From Cyanophora paradoxa (taxonomy: Eukaryota; Glaucocystophyceae; Cyanophorales; Cyanophoraceae): a DNA stretch of 64,000 nucleotides. The stretch spans positions 248,001 through 312,000 of the forward strand of contig QPMI01000601.1 of NCBI GenBank assembly GCA_004431415.1, read 5' to 3'. Position numbers and translations under genes: made by a program. Every line of letters starts with the position of its first letter. Position 1 is the first letter of the stretch. Below the pieces are notes generated by a model. It was not told the DNA's origin. It saw nothing but the letters and a program-made list of their open reading frames with translations, and did no database searches. This document shows positions 32,094 through 41,825 of the stretch, in pieces.

Positions 32094-32641
32094 CTAGCAG
32101 GCGAGGACGGCGGGGGCGGCGGAGCCAAACATGCGCTCGGGGCAGAAGGCGCGCCGCGCGGCGAGGCGCTGAGCGGCCCCGACGGGGGCGAAGAAGGCGG
32201 GGCGGGGCGCCGGGGCCGGGGCGCCCCACTCGAAGGCCGCGAGTTCCGCCTCCTCCGCCTCCGCCTCCGCCGGCGCGGCGGCGATCGCCGCGAGCGCCGC
32301 CGCGAGGTCCGCCAGGCTCAGCGCCCCCGCCGCGGCCGCAGGCGCCGGGCTCGGCGCCGGCGCCGGCGCCGAAGAGGCGAGGCGGAGGGTGCGGGGCGGG
32401 CGGGGGCCGGGCAGGCGTCGTCGGCGGGGGCGGGGGCGGGGGCGGCGGGGGCGTTGCTGTCGGCGTTCTCCTTGCCGCGCTTGGCGGCCGGCATCACGGG
32501 CGCCGAGAGGCGCTTCTTGCCGGGGCAGGCGGGGGCCGGCGCCTCCGCGGCGCACGCCGGGAGGGCCCGCGAGCTACGGGAGCGCGCCGAGGCGAGCCCG
32601 GCGAAGGCGCCTTGGATCGGGAGCACATCAACGACGGCCAT
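32094..32641 (-). pseudogene. Frameshifted copy of the KEN-box protein gene
   Basis: Begins at ATG 32641 and follows the intact gene at 40728-41264 closely through PVMPAAKRGKENADSN. Between about 32330 and 32400 small indels in a GC repeat (net +5 relative to the right copy) move the frame, so the original frame runs into Arg-rich nonsense while the second half (FEWGAPAPAPRPAFFAPVG and on to stop at 32094) continues in another frame. Without a compensating intron this copy cannot make the full protein. The coding similarity of both halves shows that decay is recent. Confidence 0.65.
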
Positions 32642-32934
32642 GGCTGCTGGCGGGCTTGCGGGGCTCTCGGCTGGGCGCGGGGCGAGCGCGGCTGCTTGCG
32701 GAAGGCCGAGGGACTGGTGCTGCTGCTGCTGCTGAGCGAGGCTGAGGCGCTGATGCCGAACGAGGAATGAGCTGCGTCTGACCGCTCTCCGCTCTTTATG
32801 AGGGGGCGCGCGCGGCTAAGATCCTGTCTGCCGCGCGGCTGGGGTTTGAAAGGCTACTTCCTTAAGCTTTCGCGCGGACTCCAGCTGGCACACGCCCGCG
32901 CCGCCGCGCGCGACTCCGCGCCGATCTGACCGCC

Positions 32935-32978
32935 GAGGGGATAGGCGTGACGCCACGAGGGGATAGGCGTGACGCCAC
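32935..32978. promoter_or_regulatory. 22-bp tandem motif with TGACGCCA core, left copy
   Basis: GAGGGGATAGGCGTGACGCCAC occurs twice head to tail (32935-32956, 32957-32978), between the start of the KEN-like gene copy and the ATG7 exon copy. The same pair is kept in the right arm. TGACG is the core bound by bZIP factors in many eukaryotes; binding here is inference. Confidence 0.55.
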
Positions 32979-33228
32979 GAAGGATCCATACGGGCCATGC
33001 GCTCGCCGCCCATGCCAGATACGGTCTCCAAGCTTCTGAGGCGCGCCAGCCGCGCCCGCGCCAGAGGCCAGCGCGCCTATGCCGCGCATTGAGAACGAAG
33101 ATCTGCGCACAGCGCTAATAGGAGTCAGGCTCCGCTCGGAGGCGCGGCGCGCGCGGCTTGTCAAGCACCGCTTCACAGCCGAAAAAAAGCCTTCGGGGGT
33201 GTTGCAGTGGCGGGGTACAGTCGCGCTA

Positions 33229-33412
33229 TGCAGGTCGTCGCCCGCGCCTCGCGTCTGCGGCGCCGGCGTGCATGCGCAAGCCAAGGTGCTGAGGATGCGG
33301 CGCGCACGCGCAGATCGCAACTTGGAGCAGCTTCGTAGACGTCGGGTTCTGGAGCGAGCTCGCCAAGCGGAAGCTCGAGCGCTACCGCGCGCGGCCGCCT
33401 GAACGATGAGGC
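33229..33412 (+). pseudogene. Copy of the first two ATG7 exons, broken
   Basis: ATGCAG at 33229-33234 followed by an intron-like stretch ending GCGCAG, then an exon reading [19 protein letters not shown], the conserved N-terminal block of ATG7. Relative to the right copy it carries a 10-base insertion (about 33388-33397, GCGCGGCCGC) that shifts the frame to a stop within a few codons. No further ATG7 exons follow on this side, so this is a by-product of the inverted duplication. Confidence 0.8.
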
Positions 33413-33515
33413 GCGGCCACTGCACTGGTAGCTACGTTCGGTGCGCCGCCCGCCGGCGCTGTGCACTCGTCATGCATATGCCGGTGTCTGCGCATGCCGA
33501 GGCCTAGGCCTAGGG

Positions 33516-34335
33516 CTAGGCTGGCGCTTACAATTAAGCTTGCAATTGGCCATGGCAGCCGAGAGCATGCGCAACACAGCGCGTACGCGTACAGCCGAGA
33601 GCTCGAGCTCGATCGCGAGCACGAGAGAGAGAAAACTAGATTGCGCGCTATGTACATGTACGTGTACACGTATACCGTGCACGCGCACGTGTGGGCTGCA
33701 CATGCGCGCACTCAGTGACTTGCAATTAATATTGCACGCGCCGGCGCGGGGGTCAAGTCATCTTGTAATCACAATAAAACATCAGCGCTAGAAAATATTA
33801 TATAGGAAATGGAGTTTGTTGCATTGACTATGTGAGCCAAGGACTCCGGGAAGCGAGAAAAGTATAGTATACGTGCCGGGAGTCTCGGAGCAAAACTATT
33901 CCCAATGGAACTACACGGTTGCTGAACAGAAAGAACTAGCACTAGCACATTTCACACAACACACCCAACTGATTTTGTGCACAAAAAAGACATTCTAAAT
34001 TGATTCGGATTGCCTGCAACTGGCGCCTCCACGGCGCCGGGGAGGAAGACCATCTGATCAAACGCAGAGAAAATCGGAGAAGACGATAAACGCGAACTGT
34101 ACTTCGCGTAAGAGTTCAAATGTACAGTTCTACAGCTAATTATAAGATGACGCATGTACTAAGCTGAAAGCCTATATCGCAGAAGGATCGAGAGGGCCAT
34201 ACACTGCATCAGGTATTGTAAAGCGATGAGGAGAGCAAAAACGCTCTGAGGGCTAATGCGCGAACGATACAACACGAGAGAGCCGATTGTAAATCACGCT
34301 GGAAAGCAGAAAGAGAGACCGACGCACAACGAAAG
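33516..34335. other. Intergenic, no gene seen
   Basis: AT-richer than its neighbours, with GTACAC/GTGCAC palindromes near 33650-33700. Probably contains the 3' end of the minus-strand gene that stops at 34336. No frame of interest. Confidence 0.35.
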
Positions 34336-35740
34336 TTAAATCTGGGAGCGGGCTGGCGTTGGGCTCTCCTTGCCGTGCTGCCCCCCCGACTCCTGTGGGT
34401 GCAGGCGTGAGGGGAAGGGAGGGGGAGGGGGGGGGGGGAAAGCGCCGGCACCTTGGAGGAGGCGGCGCCGCGGGTCCTGTTGAGGGCGGCGAAGCGCCGG
34501 AGGGCGAGGGAGGCGTCGGGGGCCGCCCCCGCCGGCCCCGGCGGCGCGGCAGGGGTTACGGCCGCGTCGCCGGCGGAGGCGCGGCGGCGGTGGGGGGAGG
34601 GTCGGGGGCGGGGACGGGACGGGGGAGCGGAAGGTCGAGGCGGGGGGCAGCTGCAGGGCGCCGTCGGAGACGCGGCGGAAGAAGAGGGAGTCGAGGATGG
34701 AGAGGAGGGGGGCGGGGGCCCCCTCGTGCAGCGGCCCCGCCCCGGCGGCGGCCTCGGCGCCGAGCCGTCGAGAGAGTCGCGGGGCGATGTGGCGGCGCTC
34801 GAGGAGAGGGGCGACGGGCTGTGCGGCGCCGATGACGGCCCCGCGTCCGGGCTCACCTTGCCCCGCACCGGCGACCGCGGCGGGCCCCGCGCGTGCCGCC
34901 CCGCCGGCGGCGGCAGCCTCGCGGGGATGCAGCAGCCGAGGGGTACGCTGGTCGGCAGGAGCAGGCGCCGGCCGGCGCCCGCCGGGTCGGGGTGCGTGAT
35001 CGAGTCGTGGAGCTTGGCGAGGAACGCGGCGGCCCTGCGGGAGGGAGAGCCTGAGGGGGGCGGGCGGGGGAGGCGCTGGGCGGGGCCGCACGCGTCGCGG
35101 TCCTCGCCGGCCCAGCGCCGCCCGAGCTCCTCCATCATCCGCACGAAGCGCGCCTGCACGCGGGGCGCGCGTCGGGCCGAGCCCGCGCCCCCGGTGGGCG
35201 CCCGGGGGGCGGGGGACCTTGAGGACGGAGCGGCCGCCGCGGGCGTCGATGCGGAAGTCCGACGCCGCCTTCGCGCCGGCCGCCGCCTCGTCGTACGTCC
35301 GCCGCAGCGCCCGCGTCGTGCCTGCCGCCCGCCCGCCGTCGGCCCCCGCGTGCTGTTTTTGAGACGGCGGAGGGCGGGCCAGTTCTTACACTTGTAGAAT
35401 TCGGAGTACGTTGCGAGGGGCATGTCGGCGCCGCCGCAGGTGCAGGCGGCCCAGAGCTGCCGCCCCGTCGGTCAGCTCGATACGGCTGCGCATGCACCGG
35501 CGCGAACGCGGGGCTCGCCTGCTCGATCGTTTCGTCCATGGGTCGGGCCGCGGCGGCGCTGCTGGCCTCCGCGGCCGGCCCATACCGCTCCTCCGAAGCC
35601 GGCGACGCGGAGCGCGACGAGCCGCCGAAAAGCCGCCGCAGGCGCCCGAGGAGCGACGTAGGCCTCGCGGCTGGCGACGGCTCGCCTGCAGCCGCTGTGC
35701 CGGAGGCCTCGCTCCTCGGCTCGCTCTCCTGCGGCTGCAT
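34336..35740 (-). CDS. Unknown protein with Ser/Ala/Pro-rich N-terminus
   Basis: Not recognised. Start chosen at ATG 35740 (MQPQESEPRSEASG). The first 80 residues are disordered in character and include SLLGRLRRLFGG, a short amphipathic basic helix. After an intron come MPLATYSEFYKCKNWPALRRLKN, an exon in another frame near 35300-35220 reading ASDFRIDARGGRSVLK, and RFVRMMEELGRRWAGEDRD; later RAAAFLAKLHDSITHPD, LLSILDSLFFRRVSDGAL and DASLALRRFAALNRTRG. The last exon is ESGGQHGKESPTPARSQI with stop at 34336. The pieces look like a helical core domain with loops lost to introns. It lies in the same direction as ATG7 and between the arms of the inverted duplication. Confidence 0.65.
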
Positions 35741-36442
35741 CTCCGCGCCTTCTGCGCTAATCGAGCCGGCGCTCACGGATCATTAGCCCGACGCGTACAG
35801 TCACGGCGTTCTCCAGCAAGCCTTGAAGCCTTAAGCTTGCAGGCGCCGGCGTTTTATGTCGAAAATGTATGCGCGCGTTGTCGGCGACGTCGACGCATTG
35901 CCGGCGCCGCATGCGCAGCCTGTAGGCTATTGCTGCTGCTGCTTGCGTATACGTATGCGCAAGCTCTTCTAAGGCTTTCAAGCTTTTCAAGGCCGCAATT
36001 CGCAACGCCCGCGCAACCTTGTCCGACGGTCCCGCCGCTCCCGCCGCAGCTGCAGCCTAGCTGCAGTGCTGCACTTTGGCCGGCCGCGGCCTGTAGGCTA
36101 CAGCGGATATTCCTGTACCCGGCAACGCAAAGTCACCGTGACTCATCATAGTCTCGCGATCGCGAATTGCGCGAGCTTGTAATTTTTTTGCTATTGGGAG
36201 ATTCAGGATTTTCATGAATCATGATTCATGATTATCCAGCTGCAGCGCTAGCCGCAGAAAAAGATTTCGATTACGTACCCCAAACTGCTTATTCGAAGTT
36301 AAAATCCAGATGCGAGCTAGCGCTAGATTTCCGCTAGATTTCCGCTCACCGCCGCTCAGTGGGCGCTCACACCGAGTCACACGCCGCTAGCGCTAACAGG
36401 CTAGAGAAAGAGTTGAATTCGAATGACAAGCTAGAACTTAGC
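35741..36442. other. Intergenic with palindromic words, no gene seen
   Basis: Upstream region of the unknown protein and downstream region of ATG7. Contains CATGATTCATGATT-like repeats (36215-36232) and CTGCAG clusters. No coding signal. Confidence 0.35.
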
Positions 36443-39400
36443 CTAGAAGTCGTCGCCGCTGCCCTCGCCCCCGTCTGCATCGGCGTCGGCGTCAAGGGCG
36501 GCTGCGGCCGCCTCGGCGGCCCGCTGCAGCTCCCCCAGGCCCGTCAGCTCCTCCAGGTACCTGCTCGGGTGCTGCATCAAGGGGGGGAGCGAGTGGCGGG
36601 TACACGCGGTACACGCAGCGGGCACCGGGGGGAGTTGCAGGCGTCGAGGAGGAGCTCGAAGCCGCGGGCCCTGTACGCCGCCACGACCCCCGGCGAGCAC
36701 GCCGTGCACTGCCCCCGCCCGCCTCGCCGCCCTCGCCGCGGGGCGGGGCGGGCGGGGCGGGGCGGGCACCTGGTCGAAGCCGCGGCCCGTGACGAGCGCC
36801 GTCGTCCAGTGCGAGAGGAAGCCCCGGATCTGGGGGGTACGCGGCGCGGGGTCAGGAGCGGGGGAAGGGGCGGTGGAGGGCGGGGCGCGCCTGGTGGGGC
36901 ACGGAGCCGAGGGGCGAGCCGGCGGCGGCCCCTCGAGCTCGCCGGCCCCGTCGCGGCCCCCGCGGGGCCCGGGGCGGCGGCCGCGGCGCCGCTGCGAGGG
37001 CCCTCAGGGGGCGGGCGGGCGGGAGCGGGGGGGGCCGGGGCGGGAGGGGGCGCGCTGGGGGTGATGGAGGAGGGCGACGGCGAGCTCCACGGCCGCCGCG
37101 CCCGCCATGAACGCCAGCCCCGGCCGCGTCACCTGCGCCCCACGCCCGCCCGCCCGCCCGCGCGCCCCGTCGGCGCGGCCGCCGCGGCGCGGGGGGACGG
37201 CGAGGAGATCGGCACCGTGCACTGCTGGTCGAGCGTGCGGTCCGCGACGCTCTGCGGGGCCCCTCGCGTCGGCCGCAGCGGGGCGGGCGAGCCGGGGACG
37301 GGCGCGCGGGGCGGGGGCACGTTCGTGGGGGCCACCACGTCGTTGCAGAAGTAGCAGCCGAGCCGCTGGTGCGAGGCGGGCGAGGAGGAGGAGGAGGGGG
37401 TCGAGGAGGGGGAGGGGCCTGCCCGGACTCGGTCGGCGGGGCGCGGGCGGGCCCGGCCCGTGGAGCGGGGGCGCTGCACCGGCGGGGGGCGCGAGGGTGC
37501 CGTGCCGCATGACGAGGTACGAGTCGAAGCCCAGCGCCGAGTTGATCGCCAGCTGCCGCGGCCCGCCGGCGTGGGCGGCGGCCTGGTGCGGGAGCCGGGT
37601 GCGGGGGCTGGGAGACCTTCCCGTGGGCGGCGGCGAGAAGGGTCGGGAGCCAGCGCGACTCCCGCGTGTCCGTCAGCAGGAACACCTGCCGGGGTACACT
37701 GAGACACTAGGAGAGGGCGGGGGGGGGGTCTCCGGGGGTACCACGTCGTGCTCGGCGACGAGGGCGTCGAGCTCGCGCAGCGCCGCCGCCGCCGCCTCCC
37801 GCTCCCCTGCCGCCTCGCTCGGAGGGGGGTACAGGGAACGGCGGAGGATGGAGGGGGCACGCACGCTCGGCGATGGGGTGGCCGGGCATGGGGATGGAGA
37901 GCTGGACGCCGCGGGAGGTCTGGGGGCCGGGGCGGGGCGGGCGGGGGGTCGGGAGGGGGTCTCGAGGGGCGGGGCGGGGCGGGGCGGGGGCGGACCACGC
38001 CGGGGAAGACCTCCGCCAGGCGGGAGGCGGCGGCGGGGGCCTTCGGGGCGCCCCCGCCCGCGCAGTCCGCGAACGTGAACAGCGACTGCGCCGCCGCGCT
38101 CGAGGCGGGGCAGGGCGGGGAGGGCGGCGGCCCGGCCCCGGCCCGGCGCGCCTGGCGGACGGGGTTCGAGTACGCGACCCGCCCCGAGTCGACGAACGTC
38201 ACGTGGCGAACCCCCCAGCCCTGCGGGGGGACGCCTCGGGCGCGCGGGGGCGCCGCGGGGGGGCCGGGGCGGGGGCACGAGGAGGCAGCGGGCGACTGCG
38301 CAGCCGAGGGTGCCGGCGCCGAGCAGGAGGCACTTCGTCGCTGGGCCGGCGTCAGCCTCGAGGCCTCAAGGGAGGGGCAAGGGAAGCGGCGGGCCGGCGA
38401 CGCGGTCGGGCTGGATGTCGGGCGCCAGGCGCCACCGCATCAGCCGCACGTTCAGGTCCACCGCCCCCTCCGCCAGCCTGCCCCCCCCCGCCCCGCCGCT
38501 CGGGCGGAGGGGGCGGGGCGGGCGGGGGCGGGCCTGGCGGGGTCCATGACGGGGCCGAGGTCGGCGAGGCGGGGCGCGAGGGCGCCGGCCCCGTTGCGCT
38601 CCCAGCCGGCCGCTTTGGGCGCCGCCGCCGCCTCGGCGGGGGCAGGCGGCCCGCGGGCGCGAGCTGCACGGAGAAGAGCACAGAGGCCGAGAGGTCCGCC
38701 CTGCGGCGAGTTCGGGGGCGCCCGGCGGGGCGGGGCGGGTGGGGCGGGGAAGGAGGCGCGCGCCTGCCGGGGCGCTCGCGGAGGGCGACGATGCGGGCGC
38801 GCTCGAGGCCCCAGCGCGCGGCGGCGAGGGCGAGGAGGTTCCGAAGGGGCCACCCCGGGTTCCCCGGCAGCCCGCACGGGTCCGCGAAGCCCAGCAGCAC
38901 CTGCGGGGGGGATCAGGGGGGGGGAGAAGGGGGGCACCGGGGTACACGCTCGCCTCGTCGGCGTCGGCGAGGGCCGCGCGGGCGGAGAGGGGCTCCACGC
39001 TCAGCGCGCCCCCGCGCAGCGCGGCCTGCGCGGGGCTCGCGGCGCCGCCGGGTGCAGGGGATGGGGGGAGCGCGCACGAGGAAGAACGGCGGGGGCACCC
39101 CGCCGGCCCCCGGCCCGCCCCCCGAGAGGCCCCTGAGGCGGTCGTACCCCTCCCGCAGCTGCTCGACCTGCGCCGGCGGTGCGTTCGCGGGGGCGGGGCG
39201 GGCGGAGGGGTACGGGATCCCACGGCCACGGCCGCGCCTGGGCCGGGGAGAGGGCGGAGGAGAGGGGTACGGGGTCCGCGAAGTAGGCGGCGTCGGGGAG
39301 GTGGAGGAGGGCGGGGAAGCAGAACCAGTAGTGGAAGCGCCAGTTCTGCCGGCGGCCCGCGTGGGCGCGGAGCGCGGGGGGTACGGGCGCGGGCGGGGGC

Positions 39401-40128
39401 ACCTTGAGGTCGGCGTACGCGATTGCGGCAAAGCGGTTGAGGCGAGAGGGCTCCGCGAGCGCCGCCCCGCTGTGGATGTCCTCCCAGACCTGGTCCCCCC
39501 GGCCGCGCTCAACAAGCAGCGCCGGCGGCGCGTCCGGCTGGCGGTGGGCCTCGCCTGCGCCGCGGTGGACGCGAGGACGGCTGCCTTGTCCGCCGCCTTG
39601 AACTCCTCGTGGCTGTTGTAGTTCCGCAGCGTCCCGGGCGCCGCGAACTGGTATGCTGCGCCGGCGGTCCGTCAGAACGAGAGGCGCGCGGCCCGACCCG
39701 CTCTCTCTCGTACCAGGAGGCCGGACGGCATCTTTGCCATCGAGTTCCGTGTCAAGTGACTCCGCCGAGAGGCAGATGAGCGCGGGGGCATTCGCGCCCT
39801 TCCCCGCGTTCCCCGTCCCTGCGCGCGCTCAAAACGATCAGAATGGGCGCGTACGCGCTGTGTTGCTCTCGGCTGCCAAGCCTAACCCTCGGCAGACGCA
39901 GGCACGACGAGCGCACAGCGCCGGCGGGCGGCGCACCGAACGTAGCTACCAGCGGCCGCGCCTCATCGTTCAGGCGGTAGCGCTCAAGCTTCCGCTTGGC
40001 GAGCTCGCTCCAGAACCCGACGTCTACGAAGCTGCTCCACGGTGCGACCTGCGCGTGCGAGCCGCATCCTCAGCAACTTTGCTTGCACGCCGGCGCCGCA
40101 GACGCGAGGCGCGGGCGACGACCTGCAT
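36443..40128 (-). CDS. ATG7: ATG7, E1-like activating enzyme of autophagy
   Basis: Activates Atg12 and Atg8 using ATP and a catalytic Cys. Start ATG 40128 gives Met-Gln, then a GT-AG intron (donor ATGCAG|GTCGTC), then [20 protein letters not shown], the ATG7 N-terminal block. Further family blocks: [17 protein letters not shown] (39640), [16 protein letters not shown] (39340), [18 protein letters not shown] (38850), [16 protein letters not shown] (38450), the nucleotide loop [18 protein letters not shown] (38320), [16 protein letters not shown] (38190), [16 protein letters not shown] (37670), YLVMRHG (37510), [12 protein letters not shown] (37340), the catalytic Cys in DQQCTV (codon 37219-37221) followed after an intron by [11 protein letters not shown], and [25 protein letters not shown]-terminus is acidic. 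About a dozen short introns. It is divergent with the KEN-box gene, 599 bp apart. Confidence 0.95.
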
Positions 40129-40378
40129 CGCGCGAATGTACCCCGCCACTTTGCAACACCCGGCTTTTTTTCGGTTGTGAAGCGGTGCTTGACAAGCCGC
40201 GCGCGCCGCGCCTCCGAGCGGAGCCTGACTCTATTACCGCTATGCGCAGATCTTCGTTCTCAATGCGCGGCATAGGCGCGCTGGCCTCTGGCGCGGGCGC
40301 GGCCGACGCGCCGCGCCTGAGAAGCTTGGAGACCGTATCTGGCATGGGCGGTGATCGCATGGCCCGTATGGATCCTTC

Positions 40379-40421
40379 GTGGCGTCACGCCTATCCCCTC
40401 GTGGCGTCACGCCTATCCCCT
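40379..40421. promoter_or_regulatory. 22-bp tandem motif with TGACGCCA core, right copy
   Basis: Reverse-complement of the left pair: GTGGCGTCACGCCTATCCCC at 40379-40398 and again at 40401-40420. It lies 250-300 bp from the ATG7 start and 310-350 bp from the KEN-box gene start, so it may serve both. CTCATAAAGA at 40569-40578 is a possible TATA-like element about 150 bp before the KEN-box gene start. Confidence 0.55.
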
Positions 40422-40727
40422 AGGCCTCCGCGGTCAGATCGGCGCGGAGTCGCGCGCGGCCGCGGCGGCGCGGGCGTGTGCGCATGCCAGCTGGAGTCCG
40501 AGCGAAAGGAAGTAGCCTTTCAAACCCCAGCCGCGCGGCAGAGAGAGATCTTAGCCGCGCGCGCCCCCTCATAAAGAGCGGAGAGCGGTCAGACGCAGCT
40601 CATTCCTCGTTCGGCATCAGCGCCTCGGCCTCCTCAGCAGCAGCAGCAGCGCCAGTCCCTCGGCCTTCCGCAAGCAGCCGCGCTCGCCCCGCGCCCAGCC
40701 GAGAGCGCCGCAAGCCCGCCAGCAGCC

Positions 40728-41264
40728 ATGGCCGTCGTTGATGTGCTCCCGATCGAAGGCGCCTTCGCCGGGCTCGCCTCGGCGCGCTCCCGCAGCTCCC
40801 GCGCCCTCCCGGCGTGCGCCGCGGAGGCGCCGGCCCCCGCCTGCCCCGGGAAGAAGCGCCTCTCGGCGCCCGTGATGCCGGCCGCCAAGCGCGGCAAGGA
40901 GAACGCCGACAGCAACGCCCCCGCCGCCCCCGCCCCCGCCGACGACGCCTGCCCCGCCCCTCGCCCGCCCGCACCCTCCGCCTCGCCTCGGCGCCGGCCC
41001 CGCGCCGAGCCCGGCGCCTGCGGCCGGGCGGGGGCGCTCAGCCTGGCGGAGCTCGCGGCGGCGCTCGCGGCGATCGCCGCCGCGCCGGCGGAGGCGGAGG
41101 CGGAGGAGGCGGAGCTCGCGGCCTTCGAGTGGGGCGCCCCGGCCCCGGCGCCCCGCCCCGCCCTCTTCGCCCCCGTCGGCGCCGCCCAGCGCCTCGCCGC
41201 CCGGCGCGCCTTCTGCCCCGAGCGCATGTTCGGCTCCGCCGCCCCCGCCGTCCTCGCCTGCTAG
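40728..41264 (+). CDS. Small protein with a KEN-box motif
   Basis: Single exon, 178 residues, ATG 40728 to TAG. No domain recognised. Residues 57-63 read KENADSN within AAKRGKENADSN, matching the KENxxxN form of the KEN box that marks cell-cycle proteins for destruction by APC/C. Around it are basic patches (GKKRLSAPVM, PAAKRG) and Ala/Pro linkers. The second half has an Ala/Glu helix (LAELAAALAAIAAAPAEAEAEEAELAAF) and a C-terminal basic/aromatic block (AQRLAARRAFCPERMFG). A short disordered regulator of the securin, geminin or CDK-inhibitor kind is possible; only the KEN motif and the composition point that way. It shares a promoter region with ATG7 and has a broken twin at 32094-32641. Confidence 0.6.
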   Translation: MAVVDVLPIEGAFAGLASARSRSSRALPACAAEAPAPACPGKKRLSAPVMPAAKRGKENADSNAPAAPAPADDACPAPRPPAPSASPRRRPRAEPGACGRAGALSLAELAAALAAIAAAPAEAEAEEAELAAFEWGAPAPAPRPALFAPVGAAQRLAARRAFCPERMFGSAAPAVLAC

Positions 41265-41445
41265 CCCCGCCGCCCGCCGCCCGCCGCCCCGCCTCGAATC
41301 GCTCGCATCGCTAGTGCCCCCCTCCTGCCCGGGGGATCCTGTAGTTCGCCTTCGCCCGCCGTCCCGTGGACTGTACAATGCTTCCTGCATCCTCGACCTC
41401 CGCCCGTCGCCCGCTTGCGGGTCTCCCCGCAGTCTATCCCAGCGC

Positions 41446-41825
41446 GCGCCTTACGCAGTTAGATTTTGAACGCATAATAGCCCTGATCACGATGCGATTA
41501 GTTTAATCAACTCTGTGCAGTATTCTCGATGTATTGATTACTTGATCTAAAGAAAGTTAAGTATCATGGTATGCGTCAATCCGTACACGAACGCGCTTGA
41601 GTTGCAGCCCTAGTCTGAAGGTGGCCATGGGCCGAGCGATAGGGACATCGATGGGAATTCGAGAGGTGGGATGAGCAGGGGCCCGGGGCGGGAAGAGGTG
41701 CAATAGACACTCCGCACGGCGCAGCTGTGCCAGCGCTCTTCCAGGGGTGGAGTAAGGGGGCTGGCCCTGCGGCAGAGGTCGCCGCGGGGCGGGTGGGAGG
41801 GCGGGGCGGGGGGCGCGGGGCCGCC
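41446..41825. other. Convergent intergenic region
   Basis: About 380 bp between the inverted-repeat arm and the scramblase stop. AT-rich at first (41460-41570). No coding frame is supported. Confidence 0.4.

Larger units (their letters stand above)
31905..33515. repeat. Left arm of a 1.6 kb inverted duplication
   Basis: Matches 39888-41445 in inverted orientation, at high identity with scattered indels. The arm contains a broken copy of the KEN-box protein gene (minus), the intergenic region with the 22-bp tandem motif, and a broken copy of the first two ATG7 exons (plus). Outside 31905 and 33515 the similarity fades. Confidence 0.88.
39888..41445. repeat. Right arm of the 1.6 kb inverted duplication
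   Basis: Inverted partner of 31905-33515. Holds the intact KEN-box gene, the shared promoter region and exons 1-2 of ATG7. As the rest of ATG7 continues only from this arm, the right copy is the source and the left the duplicate. The arms are separated by 6.4 kb that contain most of ATG7 and the unknown gene. Confidence 0.88.

Noticed and set aside
32318-32641. Left KEN-box copy as a second functional gene
   Set aside because: Indels in the GC-rich middle put its two halves in different frames; no splice sites restore the frame convincingly.
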